This document shows, piece after piece, positions 25,433 through 34,870 of a stretch of 64,000 nucleotides of DNA. The DNA lies in contig NZ_JAOZEV010000005.1 of NCBI RefSeq assembly GCF_025847275.1, forward strand, positions 248,001 through 312,000, given 5' to 3'. Source of the DNA: Flavobacterium frigoritolerans. Its GTDB lineage: Bacteria; Bacteroidota; Bacteroidia; Flavobacteriales; Flavobacteriaceae. The first letter of the stretch is position 1. Every line of letters starts with the position of its first letter. The notes below the pieces were generated by a model. That model made no database searches and was not told the origin of the DNA. It was given only the letters and a program-made list of their open reading frames with translations. A program made the position numbers and the translations under genes.

Positions 25433-26392
25433 ATGGATAAACCTTTACAAAGTTCTACAACTTATGAGTTACAATTTAATGGAAGCGGAAATGCATTCTT
25501 CAGTGTTATTGTTGTTAATTGGTTATTAACGATAGTTACTCTTGGATTTTATTACCCTTGGGCTAAAGCAAGAAAACTTCAGTTCCTTTATGGAGAAACA
25601 TCATTGAATGGTGATAGTTTTTCTTTTCATGGTACAGGTAAAGAGATGTTCAAAGGCTTTATTAAAGCTATTTTTATTTTTGTTTTACTTTATGCACTTT
25701 TGTTTTTGTTTCTATATTTAAAAATTCCTTTTATTGGATTGCTGCTATTTTATCTAGGATTTTTTGCTATTTTACCTCTTGCAATTCATGGTTCTTATAG
25801 ATATAGAATGTCGAGAACTTCTTGGAGAGGAATTCGTTTTGGATATAGAGGAGACAGAAAAGAACTTATAACAAATTTCTTTAAATGGATTTTCTTTACC
25901 ATCATTACTTTTGGAATTTATGGATCTTGGATGTCAATTAACCTGAGAAATTATTTATTAGGAAATGTTCGATTTGGTGATGTGGAATTTAATTATGATG
26001 GAGATGGAGCTGATTATTTTGTATTGAATTTAAAAGGATATTTTTTGACTGTATTTACTCTTGGAATTTATAGTTTTTGGTGGCAAAAAGATCTTTTTGA
26101 ATATTATGTTGATAATTTAAGTTTAAATCAGGACGGGAAAGAAATTACTTTAACTTCGACTGTAACTGGTGGTGGTTTTGCAGGATTAGCTATTGTGAAT
26201 TTATTGATTATTGTCTTTACACTTGGACTTGGATATGCTTGGGTTGTTACGAGATCAATGAAATACATTTTTGAGAATATTAAATTAGAAGGTAATATAG
26301 ATTTAGATTCAATTGCCCAGACAGAAGATAATTTTAAAGATGCTACCGGAGAGGATATTAGTGATTTCTTAGATTTAGATTTTGTAATTTAA
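25433..26392 (+). CDS. YjgN/DUF898 family membrane protein
   Basis: 319 residues with about eight hydrophobic helices. The family repeat is visible several times: GFYYPWAKARKLQFLYGETSL, TFGIYGSWMSINLRNYLLGNVRFGD and TLGIYSFWWQKDLFEYYVDNL, each a helix ending in a W/Y-rich turn followed by a beta stretch. This repeated G-x-Y-x-x-W pattern defines DUF898 (YjgN). It sits in the inner membrane with unknown function. The M48 peptidase gene begins 4 bases after its stop, so the two form an operon and probably work together. Confidence 0.9.
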   Translation: MDKPLQSSTTYELQFNGSGNAFFSVIVVNWLLTIVTLGFYYPWAKARKLQFLYGETSLNGDSFSFHGTGKEMFKGFIKAIFIFVLLYALLFLFLYLKIPFIGLLLFYLGFFAILPLAIHGSYRYRMSRTSWRGIRFGYRGDRKELITNFFKWIFFTIITFGIYGSWMSINLRNYLLGNVRFGDVEFNYDGDGADYFVLNLKGYFLTVFTLGIYSFWWQKDLFEYYVDNLSLNQDGKEITLTSTVTGGGFAGLAIVNLLIIVFTLGLGYAWVVTRSMKYIFENIKLEGNIDLDSIAQTEDNFKDATGEDISDFLDLDFVI

Positions 26393-26396
26393 TAAT

Positions 26397-27464
26397 ATGA
26401 AAGAAAGAACAATCGGAATTTTTTATGATGGTGTGTCTTCTGTCCCTCAAGAAATAGAATTAATCTTTGATAAAGAAAAAAAAGGATTTGCTTTTAAGAC
26501 GGCCAACAATAAATTGCATTTTTGGAAACTTAATGATATTGTATTCGGAAAAAAGGGGAGTGTACTAAATTTGGAACATGGAGAAGAAATTCTCCAAAAT
26601 ATAAAAGTCAAAAATATTGATTTTATATCAAGTGTAAATGTCTTTAGAAAGAAGAATGGATATATAGATTGGTATCAAAGATTAATTGATTTAGGGCTTA
26701 AGTCACATGTTATTCTAGCTGTATTTATCTTAATCTTTATTGTCTTAGGGTATATATTTGTTATTCCGTGGGTTGCTGAAAAATCGGTTGTTTTGATTCC
26801 AGAGGATTATGATAATAAATTAGGAGATACATTTTATGAACAGAATATGACTTTTAGTTCTATAGATAGTTCTAAAACTAAGGCTCTGAATTTGTTCGCA
26901 AAAGAGTTGAAATTAAATAACACTAAAAAATTAAAATTCACAGTTGTAAATTCGAGTGAAGTTAATGCTTTTGCACTTCCAGATGGAAATATTGTTGTTT
27001 TTACTGGAATAATTGATTCGATGACGGGCTATGATGAATTAGTTGGTTTAATAGGTCATGAAGCATCACATGTTAATAACCGACATTCGATGAAAATGTT
27101 ATGTCGTAATTTATCTGGTTATTTATTTGTTTCTACGGTTTTAGGTGACGCCAATGGAGTGATGGCAGTTTTGGGAGATAATGTTAATATGATTCAGTCT
27201 CTTTCTTTTTCTAGAGAATTTGAGCGTCAAGCTGATTTAGATGGATTTGAAATAATGACATTGAATAAAATTAACCCTGAAGGGATGTCAACACTTTTCA
27301 AGAGATTGCAAGGAGAAAAGAATTTTTCGATCCCAGAATTTTTAAGTTCACATCCGGTAACTACTGAAAGAATTGGTTATATAGATGAAATGATAAAAAC
27401 AAAATCATTTGTATTTAAAGAAAATCCAAGATTGAAAAAATTATTCAAAGAGATTAAGTATTAG
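26397..27464 (+). CDS. Membrane-anchored M48-family zinc metallopeptidase
   Basis: 355 residues. An N-terminal cytosolic part of about 100 residues (IGIFYDGVSSVPQEIELIFDKE) is followed by one membrane helix (HVILAVFILIFIVLGYIFVI, about 104-123). The M48 catalytic domain then has HEASH at 221-225 and the third-ligand region SREFERQADLDGFE. A gluzincin layout with AFALPDGNIVVFTGII is typical of the HtpX/BepA/Oma1-like group. The active site probably faces the periplasm, as in related proteins. It is co-transcribed with the YjgN-like protein and followed by a terminator. Confidence 0.93.
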   Translation: MKERTIGIFYDGVSSVPQEIELIFDKEKKGFAFKTANNKLHFWKLNDIVFGKKGSVLNLEHGEEILQNIKVKNIDFISSVNVFRKKNGYIDWYQRLIDLGLKSHVILAVFILIFIVLGYIFVIPWVAEKSVVLIPEDYDNKLGDTFYEQNMTFSSIDSSKTKALNLFAKELKLNNTKKLKFTVVNSSEVNAFALPDGNIVVFTGIIDSMTGYDELVGLIGHEASHVNNRHSMKMLCRNLSGYLFVSTVLGDANGVMAVLGDNVNMIQSLSFSREFERQADLDGFEIMTLNKINPEGMSTLFKRLQGEKNFSIPEFLSSHPVTTERIGYIDEMIKTKSFVFKENPRLKKLFKEIKY

Positions 27465-27509
27465 TTTATTTATTAATAATTGGAATTTTCTTAAATTGCA
27501 AAGAATATT

Positions 27510-27546
27510 AAATGGAGAGATTTTTATCTCTCCATTTTGTTTTTTT
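27510..27546 (+). terminator. Terminator of the YjgN-M48 operon
   Basis: Stem AAATGGAGAGA / TCTCTCCATTT with loop TTTTTA, followed by TTGTTTTTTT. Its position argues against the upstream ATG at 27496 being the start of the next gene. Confidence 0.85.
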
Positions 27547-27567
27547 AATCCTTATAATAAAAACACA

Positions 27568-28425
27568 ATGAAACTTTACCCAATAGAATCAGGAAATTTT
27601 AAATTAGATGGTGGTGCCATGTTTGGTGTTGTGCCTAAAACGATTTGGAATAAAACCAATCCTGCCGATGAAAATAATTTAATAGATATTGCTGCAAGAT
27701 GTTTGCTTATTGAAGATGGTAGCCGACTTATTTTGATCGATACTGGGATGGGGAATAAACAATCGGATAAATTTTTTGGATATTATTCGCTTTGGGGAAA
27801 CCATTCGATAGATAAATCGTTGGCAAAATATGGTTTTCACCGAGATGATATTACTGATGTTTTTATGACACACCTGCATTTTGATCATTGTGGAGGAAGT
27901 GTACAATGGAATGCTGACAAAACTGGTTATGAACCAGCTTTTAAAAATGCTAAATATTGGAGTAATGAAAATCATTGGGAATGGGCAACGAAACCTAATG
28001 CTCGTGAAAAAGCTTCCTTTTTGTCTGAAAATATTTTGCCAATGCAAGAAAATGGACAATTAAATTTTATAAAACGACCCGAGGCAGATTTTCTTTCAGC
28101 TTCGGAACTCGGCTTTGGAATTTTCTTTGCTGATGGACATACTGAAAAACAAATGATTCCACATATTCAGTATCAGGATAAAACGATTGTTTTTTGTGCT
28201 GATCTATTGGCTACAGCCGGACATATTCCGTTGCCATATGTTATGGGATATGATACAAGACCATTATTGACTATGCCTGAGAAGTCTAAGTTTCTTAGTG
28301 AAGCAGCAGATAATAATTATTATTTGTTCTTAGAGCACGATGCACATAATCAAATTATAACGGTTGAACATACAGAAAAAGGAGTAAGGCTTAAAGATAT
28401 TTTTACTTGTGAAGAGATTCTTTAA
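27568..28425 (+). CDS. Metallo-beta-lactamase-fold hydrolase
   Basis: About 285 residues from MKLYPIESGNFKLDGG. The ATG at 27568 is chosen since the longer frame from 27496 runs through a terminator. The zinc motif THLHFDHCGG (HxHxDH) is clear, with a later GFGIFFADGHTEKQM supplying His, a CADLLATAGH segment with Asp, and a final EHDAHN His. This layout is that of the MBL group containing N-acyl-homoserine lactonases and related lactone or phosphonate hydrolases. Cytosolic. The substrate is unknown and quorum quenching should not be assumed. Confidence 0.9.
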   Translation: MKLYPIESGNFKLDGGAMFGVVPKTIWNKTNPADENNLIDIAARCLLIEDGSRLILIDTGMGNKQSDKFFGYYSLWGNHSIDKSLAKYGFHRDDITDVFMTHLHFDHCGGSVQWNADKTGYEPAFKNAKYWSNENHWEWATKPNAREKASFLSENILPMQENGQLNFIKRPEADFLSASELGFGIFFADGHTEKQMIPHIQYQDKTIVFCADLLATAGHIPLPYVMGYDTRPLLTMPEKSKFLSEAADNNYYLFLEHDAHNQIITVEHTEKGVRLKDIFTCEEIL

Positions 28426-28445
28426 AGATTGTAGATTTAAAGCAT

Positions 28446-28486
28446 AAAAAAATCCTGTTTTCATAGTTTTGAAAACGTGATTTTTT
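28446..28486 (+). terminator. Terminator-like hairpin after the MBL-fold gene
   Basis: AAAAAATC..GTTTTC / GAAAAC..GATTTTTT stem with an internal mismatch and terminal T run, 20 bases after the stop. Confidence 0.6.
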
Positions 28487-28672
28487 AAATGCTAATATTG
28501 ATAAGTGATAGCTGGTATTAATCATTTCTAAAGAATGATTATATTTGAACCGTTTCTAGTTTGATGAAAAAAGATTGAGTAAGATTCCTAACAGTGTGTT
28601 AATCTGCCTTTTTTTTGTAACAAAAAATCATAAATTAGACCCATATTTTAACTTTTATTAAATTTATTATAA

Positions 28673-30307
28673 ATGAATAGTATCAAACCTATTTACATAT
28701 CTGCTTTTGCGTTAATGGTTTTAGCAGGTTGTGGTGCTACAAAACAAGCATCGATTACTACACCTCCAGTTGTTGAAATTGCTCCTGCAATTATTAAAAA
28801 AAATGCTCCAGTTACGGAGAATGAATTAAAAAGATGGAGTCATCTAGATTTAGTAAAAGATACTATTCCTGGAATGAGTGTTGACAAGGCGTATGCCGAA
28901 TTGCTAAAAAATAAAAAAGGGCTAAAGGTAATTGTAGCAATTGTTGATTCAGGTGTAGATATTGAACACGAGGATTTACAAGGGAAAATTTGGACGAATA
29001 CAAAAGAGATTCCTGGTAACGGAATTGATGACGATAAAAATGGTTTCATAGATGACGTTCATGGTTGGAACTTTCTTGGAGATGCTGTAAACGAAAATTT
29101 AGAACTGACTCGTATTGTAAAGAAAGGTGATGATGGATCTGTGCAATATAAAAATGCCTTAGCGATGTATAATGAAAAATACGAAAAGGCATTAGAAGAT
29201 AAACAGCAGGTAGATTTTTTACTAGAAGTTCATTCGACTGTAAAAAAAGCATTAAATAAAGATACCTATAAACTTGAAGATTTAAGTTCTATTACTTCTA
29301 CAGACCCGAAAGTAACCAGAAGTAAAATGATTATGACTCAAATTTTTACTAATGCAGGAGCTACTTTTAATCCTGAAGTAGATTTTGAAGAGTATAGAGA
29401 ACAAGTTTATGATCAGTTGAATTTTAATCTGAACAAAGAATTTGATGGTCGAAAAATTGTAGGAGATAATCCAGAAGATATCAAAGATACTCGTTACGGA
29501 AATAACAACGTTATTGGACCAGTTAAAGATAAAGCATTACACGGAACTCACGTAGCGGGTATTGTTGCGCAGTTGCGTCATAATAATTTAGGTGGAGATG
29601 GTGTTGCTAGCAATGTTGAAATTATGGCAGTGAGAGCCGTTCCAGATGGAGATGAGTATGACAAAGATATTGCATTGGCAATACGTTATGCTGTAGATAA
29701 TGGAGCAAAAGTAATCAACGGAAGTTTTGGAAAAAGCTTTTCTCCTCATAAACAATGGGTTTATGATGCTATAAAATACGCTGCTAAAAAAGATGTCCTA
29801 ATTGTACATGCAGCTGGGAATGATGGATACAATATTGATATTGAAAAGAATATTAATTATCCAAATGACTCAGAGGATAATATCAAAGAATTTGCAGATA
29901 ATTTAATTACAATTGGTGCAATAAATAAAGTATATGGAGAAAAGGTCGTAGCAGGTTTTTCTAATTTTGGAAAAATAAATGTTGATGTTTTTGCTCCTGG
30001 AGAAGAAATCTATGCAACGATTCCAAATAATAAATACAAGTATTTACAAGGAACTTCAATGGCTTCGCCTAATGCAGCTGGAGTTGCAGCATTAATCCGT
30101 TCGTATTATCCTGGGCTAACTGCTCCACAGGTAAAACATATTTTAATGAATTCTGGTGTTTTACTTCCTGCGATGGTGATTTTGGGTGAAAATCCAAATC
30201 CAGAAGAAAAGCCAGTAGCTGTTTCGTCAACTGAATCATCAAAAACAGGTAAAATGGTAAATGCTTATAATGCGTTATTGATGGCAGAAAAAATGTCAAA
30301 AAACTAA
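28673..30307 (+). CDS. Lipoprotein subtilisin-like S8 peptidase
   Basis: 544 residues. Signal peptide with lipobox LAGC (Cys20). The catalytic triad is Asp92 (IVDSGVDIEHED), His290 (LHGTHVAGI) and Ser462 (LQGTSMASPNAAG), with the oxyanion Asn in HAAGNDG near 383. The Asp-to-His gap is about 200 residues, against about 30 in subtilisin, so a helical, charged insertion of about 150 residues (ELTRIVKKGDDGS to DTRYGNNNV) is present. DDDKNGFIDDVHGWNF is calcium-site-like. There is no large propeptide or sorting domain. It is likely anchored in the envelope. Followed by its own terminator and then an M1 peptidase. Confidence 0.95.
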   Translation: MNSIKPIYISAFALMVLAGCGATKQASITTPPVVEIAPAIIKKNAPVTENELKRWSHLDLVKDTIPGMSVDKAYAELLKNKKGLKVIVAIVDSGVDIEHEDLQGKIWTNTKEIPGNGIDDDKNGFIDDVHGWNFLGDAVNENLELTRIVKKGDDGSVQYKNALAMYNEKYEKALEDKQQVDFLLEVHSTVKKALNKDTYKLEDLSSITSTDPKVTRSKMIMTQIFTNAGATFNPEVDFEEYREQVYDQLNFNLNKEFDGRKIVGDNPEDIKDTRYGNNNVIGPVKDKALHGTHVAGIVAQLRHNNLGGDGVASNVEIMAVRAVPDGDEYDKDIALAIRYAVDNGAKVINGSFGKSFSPHKQWVYDAIKYAAKKDVLIVHAAGNDGYNIDIEKNINYPNDSEDNIKEFADNLITIGAINKVYGEKVVAGFSNFGKINVDVFAPGEEIYATIPNNKYKYLQGTSMASPNAAGVAALIRSYYPGLTAPQVKHILMNSGVLLPAMVILGENPNPEEKPVAVSSTESSKTGKMVNAYNALLMAEKMSKN

Positions 30308-30327
30308 ATTGTAAAGAATATTAATCC

Positions 30328-30356
30328 GATGGAAGGGTGGCAACCCTTCCATTTTT
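30328..30356 (+). terminator. Terminator of the S8 peptidase gene
   Basis: Stem ATGGAAGGGT / ACCCTTCCAT with loop GGCA, followed by T6, 20 bases after the stop and just before the next start. Confidence 0.9.
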
Positions 30357-30369
30357 TATTATATAGCCC

Positions 30370-32247
30370 ATGCGAAAAATTATATTACTTTCTTTTTTGA
30401 GCCTTAGTTTTGGTTCTCTGGTTGCTCAAAATGCTCCCTATTGGCAACAACATGTTGATTATAAAATGGATGTATCCATGGATGTAAAAAACTATTTGTA
30501 CAAAGGAAAGCAAGAATTGGTTTATACCAATAATTCACCAGATACTTTACGAAAAGTGTTTTACCATTTATTTTTTAATGCGTTTCAGCCAGGAAGCGAG
30601 ATGGATGCTAGAGTCCAAACTATTAAGGATCCTGATGGAAGAATGATAAATAAGGTAAAAGTTGACGGTAAAGATATTAAGGAAAGCCGTATGAAAACAT
30701 TAAAACCTAATGAAATAGGTTTTCTTAATATCACTAATTTTAAGCAAGATGGTGTAACAGCAGTAACTAGAACTTCGGGGACAATTATGGAAGTTACTTT
30801 GGCTAAACCAATTTTACCAAATTCAAAAACTACTTTTACATTAGAGTTTGATGGACAGGTTCCAGTACAGGTTCGTCGTGCAGGAAGAAATAGTACAGAA
30901 GGTGTTGCTTTGTCAATGTCTCAATGGTATCCTAAATTAGCCGAATTTGATTTCGAAGGCTGGCATGCTGATCCATACATTGCAAGAGAATTTCATGGTG
31001 TTTGGGGGAATTTTGATGTAAAGATTACAATTGATAAGGATTATACAATAGGAGGTTCTGGTTATTTACAGAACAAAAACGAAATTGGTCATGGATATCA
31101 AGATGCGGGTGTTACTGTAGTTTATCCTAAAAAAACCAAAACACTTACATGGCATTTTGTAGCACCAATGGTACATGACTTTACTTGGGCTGCCGATAAT
31201 GAATATATTCATGATGTAGTAAAAGGACCAAACGATGTTGATTTACATTTCTTTTATAAAAATAACCCAAAGATAATTGAGAATTGGAAGAATCTACAGC
31301 CATTAATGGTGAAAGTAATGGATTTTTACAATCATAAAGTTGGGCCATATCCTTATAAACAATATTCATTTATTCAAGGTGGAGATGGTGGAATGGAGTA
31401 TGCAATGTGTACTTTGATGTTAGGAAATGGAACTCTGCAAGGAATGTTAGGTACTGCAACACATGAGTTGGGACATGCTTGGTTTCAACATGTTTTAGCT
31501 TCAAATGAGTCTAAGCACCCATGGATGGATGAAGGATTTACTACGTATGTTGAAGATTTAGCATTGAATGAATTGGCTGGAGATAAAAAAGTAGTAAACC
31601 CATTTAAAGGGAATTATACAGCTTATTACAATTTAGTTGCATCAGGTAAAGAACAACCACAATCGACACACGGTGATCGTTATGATGAGAATAGACCTTA
31701 TAGTATTTCATCTTATGTAAAAGGAAGTATTTTTCTTTCGCAGTTGGTTTATGTAATTGGTCAGGATAATCTAGATGCTACATTAAAAAGATATTATAAC
31801 GATTTTAAATTTAAGCACCCATCACCAAATGATATCAAAAGAACTGCTGAACGTGTTTCGGGAGCTGAATTAGATTGGTATTTAATTGATTGGACACAAA
31901 CTACCAATACAATTGATTATGGTATTAAGGACGTAAGTGATAGCGGAGATAAAACAGTTGTAACATTAGAAAGAATTGGAAGAATGCCAATGCCTATTGA
32001 TTTAACTGTAGAATATGCAGATGGGACAAAAGAGAGTTTCTATATTCCGTTACGAATGATGAACTTTATAAAAGAAAATCCTGATCCTTCTGTAAAAAGA
32101 ACAGTTTTAAATGACTGGGCTTGGGCAATGTCAACTTATAATTTTACAATTGCTAAAAGCAAAAGTGCGATCAAGAAAATCATCATTGATCCAAGCGGAT
32201 TAATGGCTGATGTGAAAGCTGCTAATAATGTTTATGAAGTGAAGTAA
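30370..32247 (+). CDS. Secreted M1-family metallopeptidase
   Basis: 625 residues. Signal peptide MRKIILLSFLSLSFGSLVAQ. The M1 catalytic centre has HELGH at 365-369 and third ligand Glu388 in MDEGF. The exopeptidase motif is GGMEYAM at 340-346 in place of GAMEN, as is common in Bacteroidota members of this branch. The N-terminal beta-sandwich (YKGKQELVYTNNSPDTLRKVFYHLFFNAF) fits. It is shorter than classical aminopeptidase N and lacks the C-terminal superhelix. It probably degrades peptides in the periplasm, alongside the S8 enzyme upstream. Confidence 0.95.
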   Translation: MRKIILLSFLSLSFGSLVAQNAPYWQQHVDYKMDVSMDVKNYLYKGKQELVYTNNSPDTLRKVFYHLFFNAFQPGSEMDARVQTIKDPDGRMINKVKVDGKDIKESRMKTLKPNEIGFLNITNFKQDGVTAVTRTSGTIMEVTLAKPILPNSKTTFTLEFDGQVPVQVRRAGRNSTEGVALSMSQWYPKLAEFDFEGWHADPYIAREFHGVWGNFDVKITIDKDYTIGGSGYLQNKNEIGHGYQDAGVTVVYPKKTKTLTWHFVAPMVHDFTWAADNEYIHDVVKGPNDVDLHFFYKNNPKIIENWKNLQPLMVKVMDFYNHKVGPYPYKQYSFIQGGDGGMEYAMCTLMLGNGTLQGMLGTATHELGHAWFQHVLASNESKHPWMDEGFTTYVEDLALNELAGDKKVVNPFKGNYTAYYNLVASGKEQPQSTHGDRYDENRPYSISSYVKGSIFLSQLVYVIGQDNLDATLKRYYNDFKFKHPSPNDIKRTAERVSGAELDWYLIDWTQTTNTIDYGIKDVSDSGDKTVVTLERIGRMPMPIDLTVEYADGTKESFYIPLRMMNFIKENPDPSVKRTVLNDWAWAMSTYNFTIAKSKSAIKKIIIDPSGLMADVKAANNVYEVK

Positions 32248-32268
32248 TTCTTTTTGTAAATATAAAAG

Positions 32269-32307
32269 AAGCCCTTAAAGACATATTGTTCTTTAAGGGC
32301 TTTTTAT
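32269..32307. terminator. Bidirectional terminator between the M1 peptidase and DUF418 genes
   Basis: Perfect 13-bp stem AAGCCCTTAAAGA / TCTTTAAGGGCTT (32269-32281, 32290-32302) followed by TTT. The genes are convergent. Confidence 0.85.
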
Positions 32308-32330
32308 TTGTCATAAGTCGATACTCGACT

Positions 32331-33527
32331 TTATGCATTGGTTTCTAAGGGAATATTGTTTTGTGTTGGTTTTTTAAATGGAAACAATTGTCTGTAACTT
32401 GTTACTCTCCAAAGCCATTCAATTGGGCCGTAATTGTATTTTGAAAGCCACCATTTGCTAATGAATAATTGAACTATAAAAATGAAAACAGCTAATAAAA
32501 AGTAAAACCAGTATGGCATGGTTTTTTCAATATTTAAACCAATTCCTGAAAAAATAAAAGCAGCGAGTATATTTTGAGCCATATAATTTGTCAAAGTCAT
32601 TTTCCCACCAGCACTAAAGTATTTAAAGATAGTTTTGAGTTTGCCATTTTCGTACAACAAGCATATTCCCGTTGCGATAAAAATCATTGTGCTTAAAATA
32701 AGCCAGTAATAGGGGTTGAAGAATTTAAGGAAGTCAGCTTTGTTTTCAATAGCTAAGTAAAAAATAACACCGATTATAACGGCAAAAATCAGGCTGATTA
32801 TTAGTATATATATTAAAAGTTTTTTCATTTCGTTTAAACGATTAAAGAAATCTAATTTTTGAAGCAGAATCCCAAAAAGCATACAGGCGAGCATTACAAT
32901 ATGTGCTATAATAGCATAGCCAGGAGAAATGATTTGTTGGTAATAAGAAGCCAATAGGTTAAATTTAAAAAAGTCCAGCCAGTTTCCGGAATGATATAAT
33001 TTTAAATATTCAGGATTGGAGATAATCTCTATTCTTTCGATGTTAAAGCCTTTGATATAAGCCATTAAAAAAGGAATTGTAAGAACAAGAACAGCACAAA
33101 TTATACTTAGCGTTTTTGTAGAACATCTGTAAAAAAACAATAATAGAATTCCTAAAAAAGCATAATCTTTTAAGATGTCGCCAAACCAAAAACAGCAATT
33201 AATAAAAGCCAAACCAAAAAGTAATATCATTCGCCAGCTAAAAAAAGTAACTGGATTTTTGCCTTTCGCGGCGACATTATTAATTAAAATAACAAAGCCA
33301 TAGCCAAACAAGATCGTTAATAAAGTCCAGGACTTTCCAGAGAAAAAAAACTGATCAAAATTAGATAGTATTTCAGATAACATACTATTCGTAGTTTTTT
33401 TTGGTAAATCAATGTGCGGTAAGCCAGAATAATTACCAATAGCAACGCCTAATATGGCCCAGCCCCGAAGAATATCTACAATGGCAGTTCTTTTGCTTTG
33501 TTTGATTGGGTGATGTGAATTTGTCAT
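32331..33527 (-). CDS. DUF418-type multi-pass membrane protein
   Basis: About 398 residues with about ten hydrophobic helices. The N-terminal TAIVDILRGWAILGVAIGNYSG is the hallmark of DUF418/heparan-glucosaminide-acetyltransferase-like proteins. The C-terminal LTNYMAQNILAAFIFSGIGL and GPIEWLWRVTSY are the DUF418 C-terminal motifs. The start at 33527 (MTNSHHPIKQ) is chosen over an ATG at 33638, as a good promoter (TTG-N18-TACTTTTG) lies between them and its transcript would not include the longer start. It is an inner-membrane protein, possibly an acyltransferase; the substrate is unknown. Confidence 0.88.
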   Translation of the reverse strand: MTNSHHPIKQSKRTAIVDILRGWAILGVAIGNYSGLPHIDLPKKTTNSMLSEILSNFDQFFFSGKSWTLLTILFGYGFVILINNVAAKGKNPVTFFSWRMILLFGLAFINCCFWFGDILKDYAFLGILLLFFYRCSTKTLSIICAVLVLTIPFLMAYIKGFNIERIEIISNPEYLKLYHSGNWLDFFKFNLLASYYQQIISPGYAIIAHIVMLACMLFGILLQKLDFFNRLNEMKKLLIYILIISLIFAVIIGVIFYLAIENKADFLKFFNPYYWLILSTMIFIATGICLLYENGKLKTIFKYFSAGGKMTLTNYMAQNILAAFIFSGIGLNIEKTMPYWFYFLLAVFIFIVQLFISKWWLSKYNYGPIEWLWRVTSYRQLFPFKKPTQNNIPLETNA

Positions 33528-33595
33528 TTGATTAACATTTTTGTTGTGATTTGATTGATGATTTTTGATAAAACTTATGCTATTGTTAAGTTGTT

Positions 33596-33624
33596 CAAAA
33601 GTATGAAAATTATAAAGTAACCAA
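33596..33624 (-). promoter_or_regulatory. Promoter of the DUF418 gene (TTG-N18-TACTTTTG)
   Basis: On the minus strand, -33 TTG (33622-33624) and -7 TACTTTTG (33596-33603) at 18-bp spacing. It decides the start of the gene below it. Confidence 0.6.
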
Positions 33625-33659
33625 ATTTTAAAAGACAAATAATGTTTTTTGTAAAAAAT

Positions 33660-33703
33660 AAAAGTCCATTTTTAAAAGGAATTCCTTTTAAAAATGGACT
33701 TTT
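33660..33703 (-). terminator. Terminator of the threonine dehydrogenase gene
   Basis: A perfect 44-bp palindrome centred on GGAATTCC, with AAAAGTCCATTTTT arms, 19 bases beyond the stop of the minus-strand gene at 33722. The T-rich ends suit termination on either strand. Confidence 0.85.
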
Positions 33704-33721
33704 ATCGTATAAATGCGATAT

Positions 33722-34669
33722 TTATTTTTTGTCGCCTAAATGCTCAAGCATATCTTTTGTCATAGACTCAAGGTTGAAAGTATGTTTCCAATCCCAATCT
33801 TCTCTTGCCGAACTATCGTCGATGCTAGCAGGCCAGCTATCAGCTATTTTTTGACGGAAGTCTGGATTGTAAGTGATTTCAAATTCAGGAATATGTTTTT
33901 TAATTTCGTTTGCAATTTCGTTTGGAGTAAAACTCATTGCTGCCAAATTGTATGAAGAATGAATTTTAATCTTCTCAGCAGGAGCTTTCATGATATTAAT
34001 AGTAGCATCAATAGCATCGTCCATATACATCATTGGCATTTTTGTTTCTGATGATAAAAAGCATTCGTACTTTTTATCGGCAATAGCCTTGTAGAAAATA
34101 TCAACAGCATAATCGGTTGTTCCACCACCTGGAGGAGTTGACCAACTTATTAAACCAGGGTAACGGATGCTACGTACATCAACACCATAAATGTTATGAT
34201 AGTATTCGCACCATCTTTCACCTGCTTGCTTACTAATTCCGTAAACAGTTGAAGGCTCCATAATGGTGTATTGTGGAGTGTTTTCTTTTGGGGTTGTTGG
34301 TCCAAAAACAGCAATACTAGATGGCCAGAAAACTTTTTTTATTTTATTTGCTTTAGCTAGGTTTAAAACGTGAAATAATGAGTTCATGTTTAAGTCCCAA
34401 GCAAATGCTGGATTCTTTTCGGCTGTAGCAGATAATAAAGCAGCCATTAAATAAATGTCGGTTATTTTGTGAACTTCTACAAGGTGCTCGATTTGATTGA
34501 AATCTAAGGCATTTACTACTTCAAAAGGACCAGAATTAACAACATCAGTATTTAATTTACGAATGTCTGATGCAATTACATTTTCAGTTCCGTATAATTT
34601 ACGTAGTTTTTGTGTAAGCTCCGTTCCGATTTGACCGCAAGCTCCAATGATTAATATTTTAGGATTCAT
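33722..34669 (-). CDS. L-threonine 3-dehydrogenase, short-chain (epimerase-like) type
   Basis: 315 residues, extended SDR fold. The NAD site is GACGQIG (9-15), and the catalytic pair is Tyr143 and Lys147 in YGISK, with Ser in PSSIAVFGP near 117. Segments RYPGLISWSTPPGGGTTDYAVDIFY and YNLAAMSFTPNEIANEI are diagnostic of the short-chain L-threonine dehydrogenase known from Flavobacterium frigidimaris and from animals, rather than of UDP-galactose epimerase. It converts L-threonine to 2-amino-3-ketobutyrate with NAD. Cytosolic. A 2-amino-3-ketobutyrate ligase gene is not in the window. Confidence 0.92.
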   Translation of the reverse strand: MNPKILIIGACGQIGTELTQKLRKLYGTENVIASDIRKLNTDVVNSGPFEVVNALDFNQIEHLVEVHKITDIYLMAALLSATAEKNPAFAWDLNMNSLFHVLNLAKANKIKKVFWPSSIAVFGPTTPKENTPQYTIMEPSTVYGISKQAGERWCEYYHNIYGVDVRSIRYPGLISWSTPPGGGTTDYAVDIFYKAIADKKYECFLSSETKMPMMYMDDAIDATINIMKAPAEKIKIHSSYNLAAMSFTPNEIANEIKKHIPEFEITYNPDFRQKIADSWPASIDDSSAREDWDWKHTFNLESMTKDMLEHLGDKK

Positions 34670-34688
34670 TTAAGTTGGTTTAGTCTAG

Positions 34689-34696
34689 CAAAGGTA
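34689..34696 (-). promoter_or_regulatory. -7 element (TACCTTTG) of the threonine dehydrogenase gene
   Basis: Exact TAnnTTTG on the minus strand, 19 bases upstream of the ATG; no TTG at standard spacing. Confidence 0.4.
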
Positions 34697-34870
34697 ACGA
34701 TTTCGCAATTATATTTTAATTTGCTATTGATTATTTAAGAACTTCTCAGAAAGGATGTCTGTTTCTTAAGATTATTCTTCTTTTTTTTGTTATCTGGAAT
34801 TGATTAAAAACAGAATAATAAAATCATAACTTCTTCTTAAAGGGGAATTCATAATTGTAAATTTACTTTG

